DNA from: Candidatus Scatomonas merdigallinarum
Lineage (GTDB): Bacteria; Bacillota; Clostridia; Lachnospirales; Lachnospiraceae
DNA: 64,000 nucleotides
Assembly (NCBI GenBank): GCA_018716305.1
Contig: DVKB01000034.1
Location: 141,752-205,751 of the forward strand
Reading direction: 5' to 3'
The position numbers were made by a program, and so were the translations under genes. A model generated the notes under the pieces. It was not told where the DNA came from. It did not search any database and saw nothing but the letters and a program-made list of their open reading frames with translations. Every line of letters starts with the position of its first letter. Position 1 is the stretch's first letter. Shown here one piece after another: positions 16,106 to 23,189 of this stretch.

Positions 16106-17531
16106 ACTGCCGGGGCTGACTTTGCGAAGGCTTTTCCAGAGCTTTTTTAAACCGGAAGGCAAAGAGAATGGCCGTAAAGGTTACCGCCAGGGTGTCTGCC
16201 GCCGGTTCCGCCAGGTACACGGAGGTGGTCTTCTCCAAAGGCAGGATTCCCGGAAGCAGGTAGATCATAGGAATCAGCAGGACAAACTTCCGCACAACCG
16301 CCACCGCGATGGATTCCACCGCTCTGCCCAGGGCGTTAAAGGTCATCTGGCAGGCCATCTGGATTCCGAAGAGGAACATGACCCCCATGTAGATCCGCAG
16401 GGCAGTCCCGGTATAGGCGATCAGCTCCGGGCTGGTGGTAAACATGGCGGCAAACACTCCGGGAAACAGCATAACCAGAGCCCATAAGATCCCCGCGTAG
16501 GCCATGCTGACTTTCAGCAGGAGCCGGAAAGCCCCCTTGACTCTTCCGTAGTCCCCGGCCCCGTAGCAGTAGCTGATGATGGGCTGGGCGCCCTGTCCCA
16601 GTCCCTGCAGGGGGAGCATGGCGAACTGCATGACGCTGGTGAGAATGGTCATTGCTCCCACGGCAATGTCTCCTCCATAGTTCTGAAGAGAACTGTTAAA
16701 GCAGACGGAGATCACACTCTCGCTGGCCTGCATGATAAAGGTAGCCGCCCCCAGGGCCACGCAGGGGCCTATCACCTTGGGAACCAGCCGCAGATTCTTC
16801 TTTCGGATCCGCAGAAAGGTCCGCTTTCCGCAGAGAAAACTCACCACCCAGAGGCAGGAGAGGGCCTGGGAAATAATCGTGGCCAGCGCCGCGCCCCGGA
16901 CGTTCATTCCCAGTCCGAAAATAAAGATGGGATCCAGGATAATGTTGGACACTGCCCCGATCAGCACAGAGAGCATGCCGGTCTTCGCAAAGCCCTGGGC
17001 AGTGATAAACGCGTTCATTCCCAGGGTCAGCTCCACAAAAATGGTTCCCACGGCGTAGATGTTCATGTAGTCCACCCCGTAGCCGATGGTCTTTTCACTG
17101 GCCCCGAAGGCCATGAGCAAATCCCGGTTCCAGATCAGCAGTACCGCTGTCAGGATCACGGAAAGGAGGATCTGCAGGACAAAGCAGTTGCCCAATGTTT
17201 TCTCCGCGGAATCCTTATCCTTCCTGCCCATAAAAATAGAAGCCCTGGGAGATCCCCCGTAGCCTACCAGTGCCGCGAAGGCGGATACGATCAGAATCAG
17301 AGGCATGCATACGCCTACCCCTGTCAGGGCGGAGGCTCCGATATCCGGAATATGCCCGATATAGATCCGGTCTACAATGTTGTACAGCATATTGATCAGC
17401 TGCGCCGCCACCGTGGGCAGAGCCAGCTTAACCAGTAATTTCCCCAGAGGCTCCCTCCGCAGAAATTCCTTGCTGTTCTCCGGAGTTTTCTGAAGTTCCA
17501 TGTCTGTCTGTTCCTGTTCTTTCTGTTTCAT
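16104..17531 (-). CDS. MATE family efflux transporter
   Basis: Multidrug/toxin extrusion-type membrane antiporter of 475 aa with about 12 predicted helices. Family features are visible: EPLGKLLVKLALPTVAAQLI at the start, GYGGSPRASIFMG in the first lobe, and the repeated second lobe with MLPLQGLGQGAQPIISYCYG. It exports small cationic compounds or metabolites, driven by Na+ or H+. It overlaps the MarR gene by 4 bp (ATGA) and is evidently controlled by it. It lies directly before the methyltransferase-ABC operon on the same strand, so export of a product of that system is conceivable but unproven. Confidence 0.92.
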   Translation of the reverse strand: MKQKEQEQTDMELQKTPENSKEFLRREPLGKLLVKLALPTVAAQLINMLYNIVDRIYIGHIPDIGASALTGVGVCMPLILIVSAFAALVGYGGSPRASIFMGRKDKDSAEKTLGNCFVLQILLSVILTAVLLIWNRDLLMAFGASEKTIGYGVDYMNIYAVGTIFVELTLGMNAFITAQGFAKTGMLSVLIGAVSNIILDPIFIFGLGMNVRGAALATIISQALSCLWVVSFLCGKRTFLRIRKKNLRLVPKVIGPCVALGAATFIMQASESVISVCFNSSLQNYGGDIAVGAMTILTSVMQFAMLPLQGLGQGAQPIISYCYGAGDYGRVKGAFRLLLKVSMAYAGILWALVMLFPGVFAAMFTTSPELIAYTGTALRIYMGVMFLFGIQMACQMTFNALGRAVESIAVAVVRKFVLLIPMIYLLPGILPLEKTTSVYLAEPAADTLAVTFTAILFAFRFKKALEKPSQSQPRQ

Positions 17532-17983
17532 TGGGGATCACTTCTCCTTCCTTCCAGGGCATTCCTGGAATTTTCAAACAGCCGGCGCTGGAGTTCTACC
17601 AGAGTTTCCAGATCCCGGCTGGAAAAACCCTGCAGCACCGCGGCCAGAAACTCCTCTCTGACCTGGTCCACCGCCTCCATCAGGGGCTTTGCCTGTTCCC
17701 GCAGCCGCAGATGGATCTTTCTTCTGTCCTCCCGGTCCGGCAGCCGTTCCAGCAGGGACTTCCGGATCAGGGACTCCACCGCCTTGGAGACGGCGCCCTT
17801 GGAGATCATCCGCAGTTCCGTAATGTCCCCCGCCGTGTCTTTTTCAGGGTTATTCAGCAGAAAACTCACAATCTCCGCTTCAGCCACCGTCAGATCGTGG
17901 TCCGTGCAGACGCGCTTCAGCATTCGGTCGTACAAGCGGAACAGGCCCCGCAGACCGGTAAATATTTCTGTTGTGGGAGTCAT
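17528..17983 (-). CDS. MarR family transcriptional regulator
   Basis: Winged-helix regulator of 151 aa. Helices and wing: LTVAEAEIVSFLLNNPEKDT, ITELRMISKGAVSKAVESLI (recognition helix), RKSLLERLPDREDRRKIHLR (wing with the conserved DxRD-type turn). Flanking helices would form the dimer. It is first in a two-gene unit with the MATE transporter. A perfect 19-bp palindrome 22 bp upstream of its start is the likely autoregulatory operator. The ligand is unknown; MarR-MATE pairs usually respond to the exported compound. Confidence 0.92.
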   Translation of the reverse strand: MTPTTEIFTGLRGLFRLYDRMLKRVCTDHDLTVAEAEIVSFLLNNPEKDTAGDITELRMISKGAVSKAVESLIRKSLLERLPDREDRRKIHLRLREQAKPLMEAVDQVREEFLAAVLQGFSSRDLETLVELQRRLFENSRNALEGRRSDPQ

Positions 17984-18004
17984 CCTTTTTTTCTCCTTTG
18001 TTTT

Positions 18005-18023
18005 TTTGTAAACAGTTTACAAA
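18005..18023. promoter_or_regulatory. Palindromic operator of the MarR-MATE unit
   Basis: Perfect 9-bp arms TTTGTAAAC-A-GTTTACAAA. On the minus strand a possible promoter precedes it (-35 TGTAAA, 17 bp, -10 TATAGT). Size and placement near the transcription start fit autorepression by the MarR protein encoded next to it. Confidence 0.65.
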
Positions 18024-18076
18024 GAAACTATATGGGTAACAGTATACCATTTACAGAAAAGAAGTCAAGGTCCCCT

Positions 18077-18134
18077 GCGGCAAAAATCCAGGCCCGGCGA
18101 CTGCGAAAGACTGCCAGGCCTGGATTTTTGCCGC
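18077..18134. terminator. Long 18-bp hairpin, bidirectional terminator or attenuator
   Basis: Perfect arms GCGGCAAAAATCCAGGCC (18077-18094) and its complement (18117-18134), 22-nt loop. Each strand carries a T5 tract inside the second arm. It lies after the hydrolase-methyltransferase gene and a few tens of bases downstream of promoter B. It could therefore terminate readthrough, or cap a short transcript from promoter B before the MarR gene. Confidence 0.6.
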
Positions 18135-18165
18135 GGATATTTTCAATGAGTGAATTCATGGCTTC

Positions 18166-18215
18166 AGTATAAGCCCTGTCCCTGTCCTCCGCAAGCCCCC
18201 GTGGGGGTTATTTCT
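18166..18215 (-). promoter_or_regulatory. Promoter B with the shared C-tract/G-tract element
   Basis: Minus strand: TAACCCCCACGGGGGC abuts -35 TTGCGG (18194-18189), then a 17-bp spacer and -10 TATACT (18171-18166). It overlaps the stop codon of the hydrolase-methyltransferase gene and points to the MarR-MATE unit or to a short RNA ending at the 18077-18134 hairpin. Confidence 0.55.
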
Positions 18216-19947
18216 TCTGCTGATTTCTGACCTTGGACGCCCGGATCAGAAACAGGGGCGTGGGATTGTAAAATTCATCCTTCTCCCGGTAGATTTCTCT
18301 TCCGATCCCCAGTTCGATCTGTACAGAAGTCATGCCTGCCGCTTCCAGAGCCTCCAGATCCCAGCCGGGACGGCTGCAGGCGGTAATAGACAGCTGCCGT
18401 TTCAGCCGCTCGCACTCCTCCAGCATTTCTCTCCCCAGTCTGTGGTGCGCGTGATTCTGGGGCAGGCCCCTGGAATCCGTACAGTCCTCCTTGCCGTAAT
18501 CGGCGTCAAAATTCAGCAGCACACCGTCCTCCTTCAGAACCCGGCTCCACTCCCGGTAGGCCTTTTCCGCGTCCGGCAGAGTCCAGGTAAGATTTCTGGT
18601 AACCAGAACGTCAAAGGTTCCGTCAGAAAATTCCGGGTTCTCCGCGTCCATAACCTGAAACCTGCAGCGGCTCCGCTCTTCCGCCGACAGTTCCTCCGCC
18701 GCAAGTTCTTCGGCCCCCCGGATCATGCCGGGAGTGAGATCAATGCCGGTGACCTCATATCCTTCCCTGGCCAGCAGAATGGAGAAAAACCCCGTGCCGC
18801 AGCCCACATCCAGGATTTTCAGTTGCTTTTTCCCCGGCAGATGCTTCCGCAGGATCTCCAGAAAGCGGTCCGCCAGAGAACTGTGAAGCTCCTGTCTCCT
18901 CTGCTCCAGAAAATCCCGGCTGCGTTTGGACCAGTAGCCGGCGATCTGTTCCTTCCGGTCATCAGAATGATAGTCAATCTTTCCGTAAGCGATCATGGGA
19001 CCGTTCTCGCAGACCTGCAGACTTCCCGTCTGGTAGAGGATCACACCGTTTTCCTGGGCCACAGACTCCTCCAGGATATTTCCCTCGTAGTCCCTGGTGA
19101 CTCCCAGAAGATCCCCCACGCTGAACAGATCTCCCGGGCGTTTTTCAGGATACCAGAGGCCGAAGCAGGAAGCCGCCTGATACTGAATATCCGTCACTTC
19201 CAGGGGATAGTGGGTTCTGACGATATGGCCCCCGGGGCAGATTCCCAGATAATCCAGGATGCTCCGCACATCCTTTTTGGCGGACTGAACCTCCTCGCCG
19301 CTCCAGGCTCCCATGCCGCCCCGCTCCAGGAGAACGCTGGGGATCCCGCGGGAGGCTGCGTAGTTGTAAGAACCTCCGGAGTCCACCTCCGAGCGGACCA
19401 TATAGGGCACGTCTGCCTGTCTTGCCATTTCCCGGGAGATCCGGGTCACCTCCGGATCCGCCTTTCCCGCGTAATAAATATAGGGGGCCAGTTCCTCATA
19501 GTCATCTCCGCTGTGGAGATCAATATAATAATCCGCCTCTTTGTGAAGGTGTTTCACCACCGCCGCTGCCAGGCGCTCCGTGACGGTTCCCATCGGATCC
19601 CCGGGGAATTCCCGGTTCAGGTTTTTTCCATCCTCCCGGCTGACGCTGCCCAGCCGGTTTTCAAAATCCTTCCGGTTCACAGTCTTTACCAGCAGGATCC
19701 GGCCGCTGACCTGCTCCGGCAAAAGTTCCTCCGCCAGTTCCAGCACTGCCTGGATTCCCACGTATTCCCCGGCGTGGACGCCGGCGGTGATCAGCACGGT
19801 TTTCCCGGGGGCCTTACCGCAGAGGATCGTGGCCGGAACCGAAAAGCCGCTCTCTCCCAGCTCCAGTATGCCGCTTATTTTTTCCCCCGGCCGGACCTCC
19901 TCCGGACGGATGATCTTTGTCTCGTATTTTTTGTATCCTTTCGCCAT
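18208..19947 (-). CDS. Fusion of an M14/aspartoacylase-like zinc hydrolase and a SAM methyltransferase
   Basis: Two-enzyme protein of 579 aa. Residues 1-245 are a succinylglutamate desuccinylase/aspartoacylase-type (M14) hydrolase: Zn ligands H58 and E61 in HAGEY, H145 in DLHSGDD, and probable catalytic E208 in SVLLERGG. Residues about 246-325 resemble the beta-barrel domain common at the end of such hydrolases. Residues 338-579 are a class I methyltransferase (motif I LDVGCGTGFF about 379-388, then TRNLTWTLPDAEKAYREW and LLNFDADY), paralogous to the protein at 15216-16016. All visible catalytic residues are intact. Start 19947 (MAKGYKK) was chosen for its AAAAGGA site; 19968 is possible. Such hydrolases cleave an amide or peptide-like bond. 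The fusion suggests deacylation and methylation of one small molecule. Substrate unknown. Confidence 0.85.
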   Translation of the reverse strand: MAKGYKKYETKIIRPEEVRPGEKISGILELGESGFSVPATILCGKAPGKTVLITAGVHAGEYVGIQAVLELAEELLPEQVSGRILLVKTVNRKDFENRLGSVSREDGKNLNREFPGDPMGTVTERLAAAVVKHLHKEADYYIDLHSGDDYEELAPYIYYAGKADPEVTRISREMARQADVPYMVRSEVDSGGSYNYAASRGIPSVLLERGGMGAWSGEEVQSAKKDVRSILDYLGICPGGHIVRTHYPLEVTDIQYQAASCFGLWYPEKRPGDLFSVGDLLGVTRDYEGNILEESVAQENGVILYQTGSLQVCENGPMIAYGKIDYHSDDRKEQIAGYWSKRSRDFLEQRRQELHSSLADRFLEILRKHLPGKKQLKILDVGCGTGFFSILLAREGYEVTGIDLTPGMIRGAEELAAEELSAEERSRCRFQVMDAENPEFSDGTFDVLVTRNLTWTLPDAEKAYREWSRVLKEDGVLLNFDADYGKEDCTDSRGLPQNHAHHRLGREMLEECERLKRQLSITACSRPGWDLEALEAAGMTSVQIELGIGREIYREKDEFYNPTPLFLIRASKVRNQQKK

Positions 19948-20005
19948 AGCTTCCAGTCCTTTTCTCATGTTATTCTTTTCCGCCGAAACGGAAATCACAG
20001 AATCT

Positions 20006-20055
20006 ACTATAAAGGGCCTGGGGAAATACCGCAACCCACCCCGGGGGATATTTCC
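20006..20055 (-). promoter_or_regulatory. Promoter C with the shared C-tract/G-tract element (hydrolase-methyltransferase gene)
   Basis: Minus strand: TATCCCCCGGGGTGGG abuts -35 TTGCGG (20034-20029), then a 17-bp spacer and -10 TATAGT (20011-20006). The start of transcription would be about 50 bp before the ATG at 19947. A small hairpin (TTTCCG..CGGAAA) follows in the leader. Confidence 0.6.
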
Positions 20056-20096
20056 GGACCCTTTTTGGGGTTCAGGAATACCCGGTGAAACATTTC

Positions 20097-20125
20097 GAGC
20101 CGGGAATCCTTAAGATTCCCGGCTC
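20097..20125. terminator. Strong hairpin after the DUF362 gene
   Basis: Perfect 12-bp stem GAGCCGGGAATC / GATTCCCGGCTC with a 5-nt loop, 22 bp past the DUF362 stop. No long T-run follows on either strand, so termination efficiency is uncertain. Confidence 0.55.
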
Positions 20126-20146
20126 TGCGGCGTTCTGCGCATTTTT

Positions 20147-21037
20147 TTAAATCTCAATCAGTTCGTACTCCCTGGAACCCATGCCCAGATCCGCGGCCGC
20201 CTCAATGGTATGGATTCCGTTGCGGCTGTTGACCCGCTCCATGAAATGCTCCTTTCCGGGATCATCGGAACGGAGCACCAGATCCATGCAGGCCTGATCG
20301 ATGGCCACCGGATCCAGGGAAGCCAGAATGCCGATATCCTTCATGCAGGGATCTTCCGCCACTTCGCAGCAGTCGCAGTCCACGGAAAGATTTTTCATAA
20401 CGTTGATAAAAGCGATCTTGTCCTTAAAATAAGCGGTAATGCTGGACGCCGCGTCCGCCATGGCTTCCGGAAAGGCCACTTCGCTGGCGTGCTGTTTCCA
20501 GGTCTCATAGCGGTCATCGGTCTTTCCGGCGCTGTGAATCAGCGCCTTGCCTCTGGAACTGGCGCAGCCGATAGCCAGCTGTTTCAGGGCCCCGCCGTAT
20601 CCTCCCATGGGATGGCCTTTAAAGTGGGCCAGGACCAGCATGGAGTCATAATGAACCGTGTGACTTCCCACATGATTCTCCTTCAGGACTTTGCCTCCGG
20701 GAACCGGCCATACCAGATCCGGCTCCTCCGCGTCCAGAATATCCACCTGGAAATACTTGGTCCATCCGTGTTCCTGGATTAATTTCCAGTGCTCCTCGGT
20801 ATGATCCCTCACGCCTCCGCAGGCATCCCCGTAAGCGGTGTTGGTCTCTACCACCGTGCCCTGCACTTCCTCCACCATGGGCTTCCAGAATTCCGGACGA
20901 AGATAGTTCTGATTGCCCCTTTCGCCGGAGTGAACCTTTACAGCCACCTTTCCCGGCAGGGTAATCCCCAGGGCGTGATACATCTTTACTACGGATTCCG
21001 GCGTAATTTCTTTTGTGAAATAAACCTTTGCTTTCAT
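20147..21037 (-). CDS. DUF362 domain-containing protein
   Basis: Cytosolic protein of 296 aa of the DUF362 family. Recognisable parts: GKVAVKVHSGERGNQNYLRP, VVETNTAYGDACGGVRDHTE, AHFKGHPMGGYGGALKQLAI, NVMKNLSVDCDCCEVAEDPC and LASLDPVAIDQACMDLV. Many relatives carry a C-terminal 2x[4Fe-4S] ferredoxin domain. Here there is none, but the central CDCCEVAEDPC cluster of cysteines could bind a metal or cluster. The activity of the family is not established. It stands alone between two hairpin regions, upstream of the hydrolase-methyltransferase gene on the same strand. A role in the same pathway is possible but unsupported beyond proximity. Confidence 0.85.
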   Translation of the reverse strand: MKAKVYFTKEITPESVVKMYHALGITLPGKVAVKVHSGERGNQNYLRPEFWKPMVEEVQGTVVETNTAYGDACGGVRDHTEEHWKLIQEHGWTKYFQVDILDAEEPDLVWPVPGGKVLKENHVGSHTVHYDSMLVLAHFKGHPMGGYGGALKQLAIGCASSRGKALIHSAGKTDDRYETWKQHASEVAFPEAMADAASSITAYFKDKIAFINVMKNLSVDCDCCEVAEDPCMKDIGILASLDPVAIDQACMDLVLRSDDPGKEHFMERVNSRNGIHTIEAAADLGMGSREYELIEI

Positions 21038-21074
21038 AGACTTTACCCTCCTGCAGACGGTCAGATGATTATGA

Positions 21075-21271
21075 TGACACCAGGGTCAAATAGATATGCT
21101 TTTCATGCCTGCATGAAAAAGCATATCGACTTGACCCGCAAAACACCGAAAAGGAGCCATTTTTCGCAAAAAAATGTGCGGATTTGAGGTGTTTTAGGAT
21201 TGTGAGAGCGCAAAGCGCGGAACAATCCGTGGTGTCAAGAGGTCAAATTAAAATTTGACCTCTTGACACCA
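21075..21271. repeat. Cluster of nested inverted repeats between DUF362 and the his operon
   Basis: Four stem-loops in about 200 bp: an imperfect hairpin around CATGcctgCATG (21086-21137, with GTCAA/TTGAC flanks); AAAACACC/GGTGTTTT (21140-21147 and 21188-21195); GGATTGT/ACAATCC (21197-21203 and 21222-21228, with GCGC inside); and a 42-nt palindrome with 20-bp arms and a 2-nt loop (21230-21271). The ends carry related GACACC/GGTCAA words. No protein is seen. It resembles a REP- or MITE-like structured repeat, or a strong transcription barrier after hisIE. Confidence 0.7.
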
Positions 21272-21322
21272 TGTCACTGCTTAAACAGTATCACCTTGCT
21301 GACATTGTGTCAACCTTTAATT

Positions 21323-22588
21323 TTATCTTCTGGCCAGCTCTCTGGTAATGTCCTCCCAGGTCACGCCCTTTTCCGCCATGAGTACCATCACATGGTAGAG
21401 AAAATCCGAGATTTCGTACTTGATCTCCTCCTTGTCCGGATTCTTGGCGGCGATGACGATCTCCGTACACTCCTCCCCTACCTTTTTCAGAATCTTGTCG
21501 ATGCCTTTCTCAAACAGATAGTTGGTATAGGATCCTTCTTTCGGATGAATCTTTCTGTCCTGAATCACCGCGAAGACATTTTCAAAGACCTTCAGAGGAT
21601 TGGCGCCGTCATATTCCTTACGGGCCAGCTCCCGGTAAAAGCAGGAGCGGCTGCCCGTATGGCAGGCGGCCCCGATCTGGGACACTTTGGCCAGCAGCGT
21701 GTCATTGTCGCAGTCAATGGAAAGAGACTTTACGTACTGAAAATGTCCGGAGGTCAGTCCCTTCACCCACAGTTCCTGACGGCTGCGGCTCCAGTAGGTC
21801 ATTCTCCCGGTGGCCAGAGTAGCCTCATAGGCTTCCCGGTTCATATAGGCCAGCATCAGCACCTGGTCTGTCTTGTAATCCTGAACAACGCAGGGAATCA
21901 GGCCGTCACCGTTCAATTTGAATTCTTCCCAGGGGATGCTGCTCTCAAAGGTATTCACGGGAATCCCCCGCTGTTTCAGGGCGTGTTTCAGCTGCGTATA
22001 ATTTCCCTGCTCCAGAACTTTGCCCGTAAGGGCCGCCGCGCTCTGACCGCAGAGAAGTTCTTCCGGGTTCCCCTGATCCGCCAGCACCAGCACCGGCAGG
22101 GAAGTCCTCGCTTTCAGCGCGTCCTGCATTCCCTCATCGCAGAGCAGCAGGCCGGCAAACTCCTGGATCTCCGGCCGGCAGTTTTCAAAGGCTTCCAGAT
22201 CCGGCAGATAGACGGTGATCTTCTCTTTCCCGAATTTCTGGGAAACCTCTTTCAAAATCTTCCGGTTGCCCTCCTTGGAAAAATTCAGCACGGCCCGGCG
22301 GCAGCCGGCGTAGATCAGTTTCTTTACATCTTCCATGCGCTTTACGTTCCCGGCGCCTATCACCGGCACCTCCGCGGCGGCGCAGATTTTTTTTATTACT
22401 TCCAGGGCTTCCTCGTGGTCTTTGTCCCCTTCGGAGAGATCAAACACCAGCACCTCATCCGCCCCCTGATTTCCAAAATTCCCGGCCAGCTTCACCGGAT
22501 CCGGATCCTCCAGTGCCTGGAAATCCGCGAAATTTTTTACTGCCTGCCCTTTTTTCAGATAAAGGCAGGGAATAATCAGCTTGTCCAT
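21323..22588 (-). CDS. hisIE: HisIE: phosphoribosyl-AMP cyclohydrolase / phosphoribosyl-ATP pyrophosphatase with an N-terminal HisF-like domain
   Basis: Histidine biosynthesis steps 2 and 3, in 421 aa. Residues about 1-205 look like the HisF/HisA barrel ([35 protein letters not shown], ...). The HisF catalytic Asp of IPCLD is Tyr here, and the second half of the barrel is poorly conserved, so this domain is probably not a cyclase. About 215-315 is HisI ([40 protein letters not shown] with the metal Cys residues). About 325-421 is HisE ([18 protein letters not shown]). It is the last gene of hisZ-G-D-B-IE. A HisF-like leader on HisIE is, as far as I recall, seen in related Clostridia. Confidence 0.9.
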   Translation of the reverse strand: MDKLIIPCLYLKKGQAVKNFADFQALEDPDPVKLAGNFGNQGADEVLVFDLSEGDKDHEEALEVIKKICAAAEVPVIGAGNVKRMEDVKKLIYAGCRRAVLNFSKEGNRKILKEVSQKFGKEKITVYLPDLEAFENCRPEIQEFAGLLLCDEGMQDALKARTSLPVLVLADQGNPEELLCGQSAAALTGKVLEQGNYTQLKHALKQRGIPVNTFESSIPWEEFKLNGDGLIPCVVQDYKTDQVLMLAYMNREAYEATLATGRMTYWSRSRQELWVKGLTSGHFQYVKSLSIDCDNDTLLAKVSQIGAACHTGSRSCFYRELARKEYDGANPLKVFENVFAVIQDRKIHPKEGSYTNYLFEKGIDKILKKVGEECTEIVIAAKNPDKEEIKYEISDFLYHVMVLMAEKGVTWEDITRELARR

Positions 22589-22597
22589 ATTCTCTCC

Positions 22598-23188
22598 TTA
22601 CTCCAGGCTTCCCTTGGTGGAAAGCACATCGGTGATTCTGGGATCCAGGCAGGACGCCTGGTCCAGAGCTTTGGCAAAGGCCTTAAACAGAGCTTCCGCC
22701 ATGTGGTGGCTGTTCCAGCCGGAAAGGATCTTCATGTGGAGATTCATGCCGCAGGAATAAGAGACCGCGTAGAAAAATTCCCGCACCATCTCGCTGCCCA
22801 TATCTCCCAGCCGCTCCGCGGGAAAGGTTCCCTCAAAGGAAAAGTAAGGCCTGCCTCCCAGGTCAATGGCGCAGAGCACCAGAGTCTCGTCCATGGGCAG
22901 GATACAGCTTCCGTAGCGTCGGATCCCCCGCTTGTCTCCCAGGGCCTTGCGGAGCGCGGCTCCCAGGACAATACCTGTGTCCTCTACGGTGTGGTGGTCG
23001 TCCACCTCCAGATCTCCCCCCACCGTAATCTCCAGATCGAAAAGTCCGTGTCTGGCAAATCCCGCCAGCATGTGATCGAAAAATCCCACTCCCGTATGAA
23101 TTTCATAGCTTCCATTTCCGTCCAGATCCAGCTTCAGATCAATGTCTGTCTCCCGGGTGGTCCGGATCTCTTCCGCGCGTCTTCTCAT
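22598..23188 (-). CDS. hisB: Imidazoleglycerol-phosphate dehydratase
   Basis: Histidine biosynthesis step 6, 196 aa, the monofunctional form without the histidinol-phosphatase domain. The Mn-binding motifs are present: GVGFFDHMLAGFARHGLFDL, DDHHTVEDTGIVLG and SHHMAEALFKAFAKAL. Start 23188 (MRRRAEEIRTT) was chosen because AAGGAG within the end of hisD lies 8 nt upstream; a reading 7 codons longer overlaps hisD. hisD ends 1 bp before it. Confidence 0.95.
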   Translation of the reverse strand: MRRRAEEIRTTRETDIDLKLDLDGNGSYEIHTGVGFFDHMLAGFARHGLFDLEITVGGDLEVDDHHTVEDTGIVLGAALRKALGDKRGIRRYGSCILPMDETLVLCAIDLGGRPYFSFEGTFPAERLGDMGSEMVREFFYAVSYSCGMNLHMKILSGWNSHHMAEALFKAFAKALDQASCLDPRITDVLSTKGSLE

Positions 23189-23189
23189 A

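Noticed and set aside
18029..18157. 42-codon frame (MNSLIENIRGKNPG...) in the MarR upstream region
   Set aside because: No ribosome site and it runs through the perfect 18-bp hairpin, which explains the sequence better as RNA structure.
18442..20088. 548-codon plus-strand frame opposite the hydrolase-methyltransferase gene
   Set aside because: Antisense to a gene with intact catalytic motifs; no ribosome site or family match.
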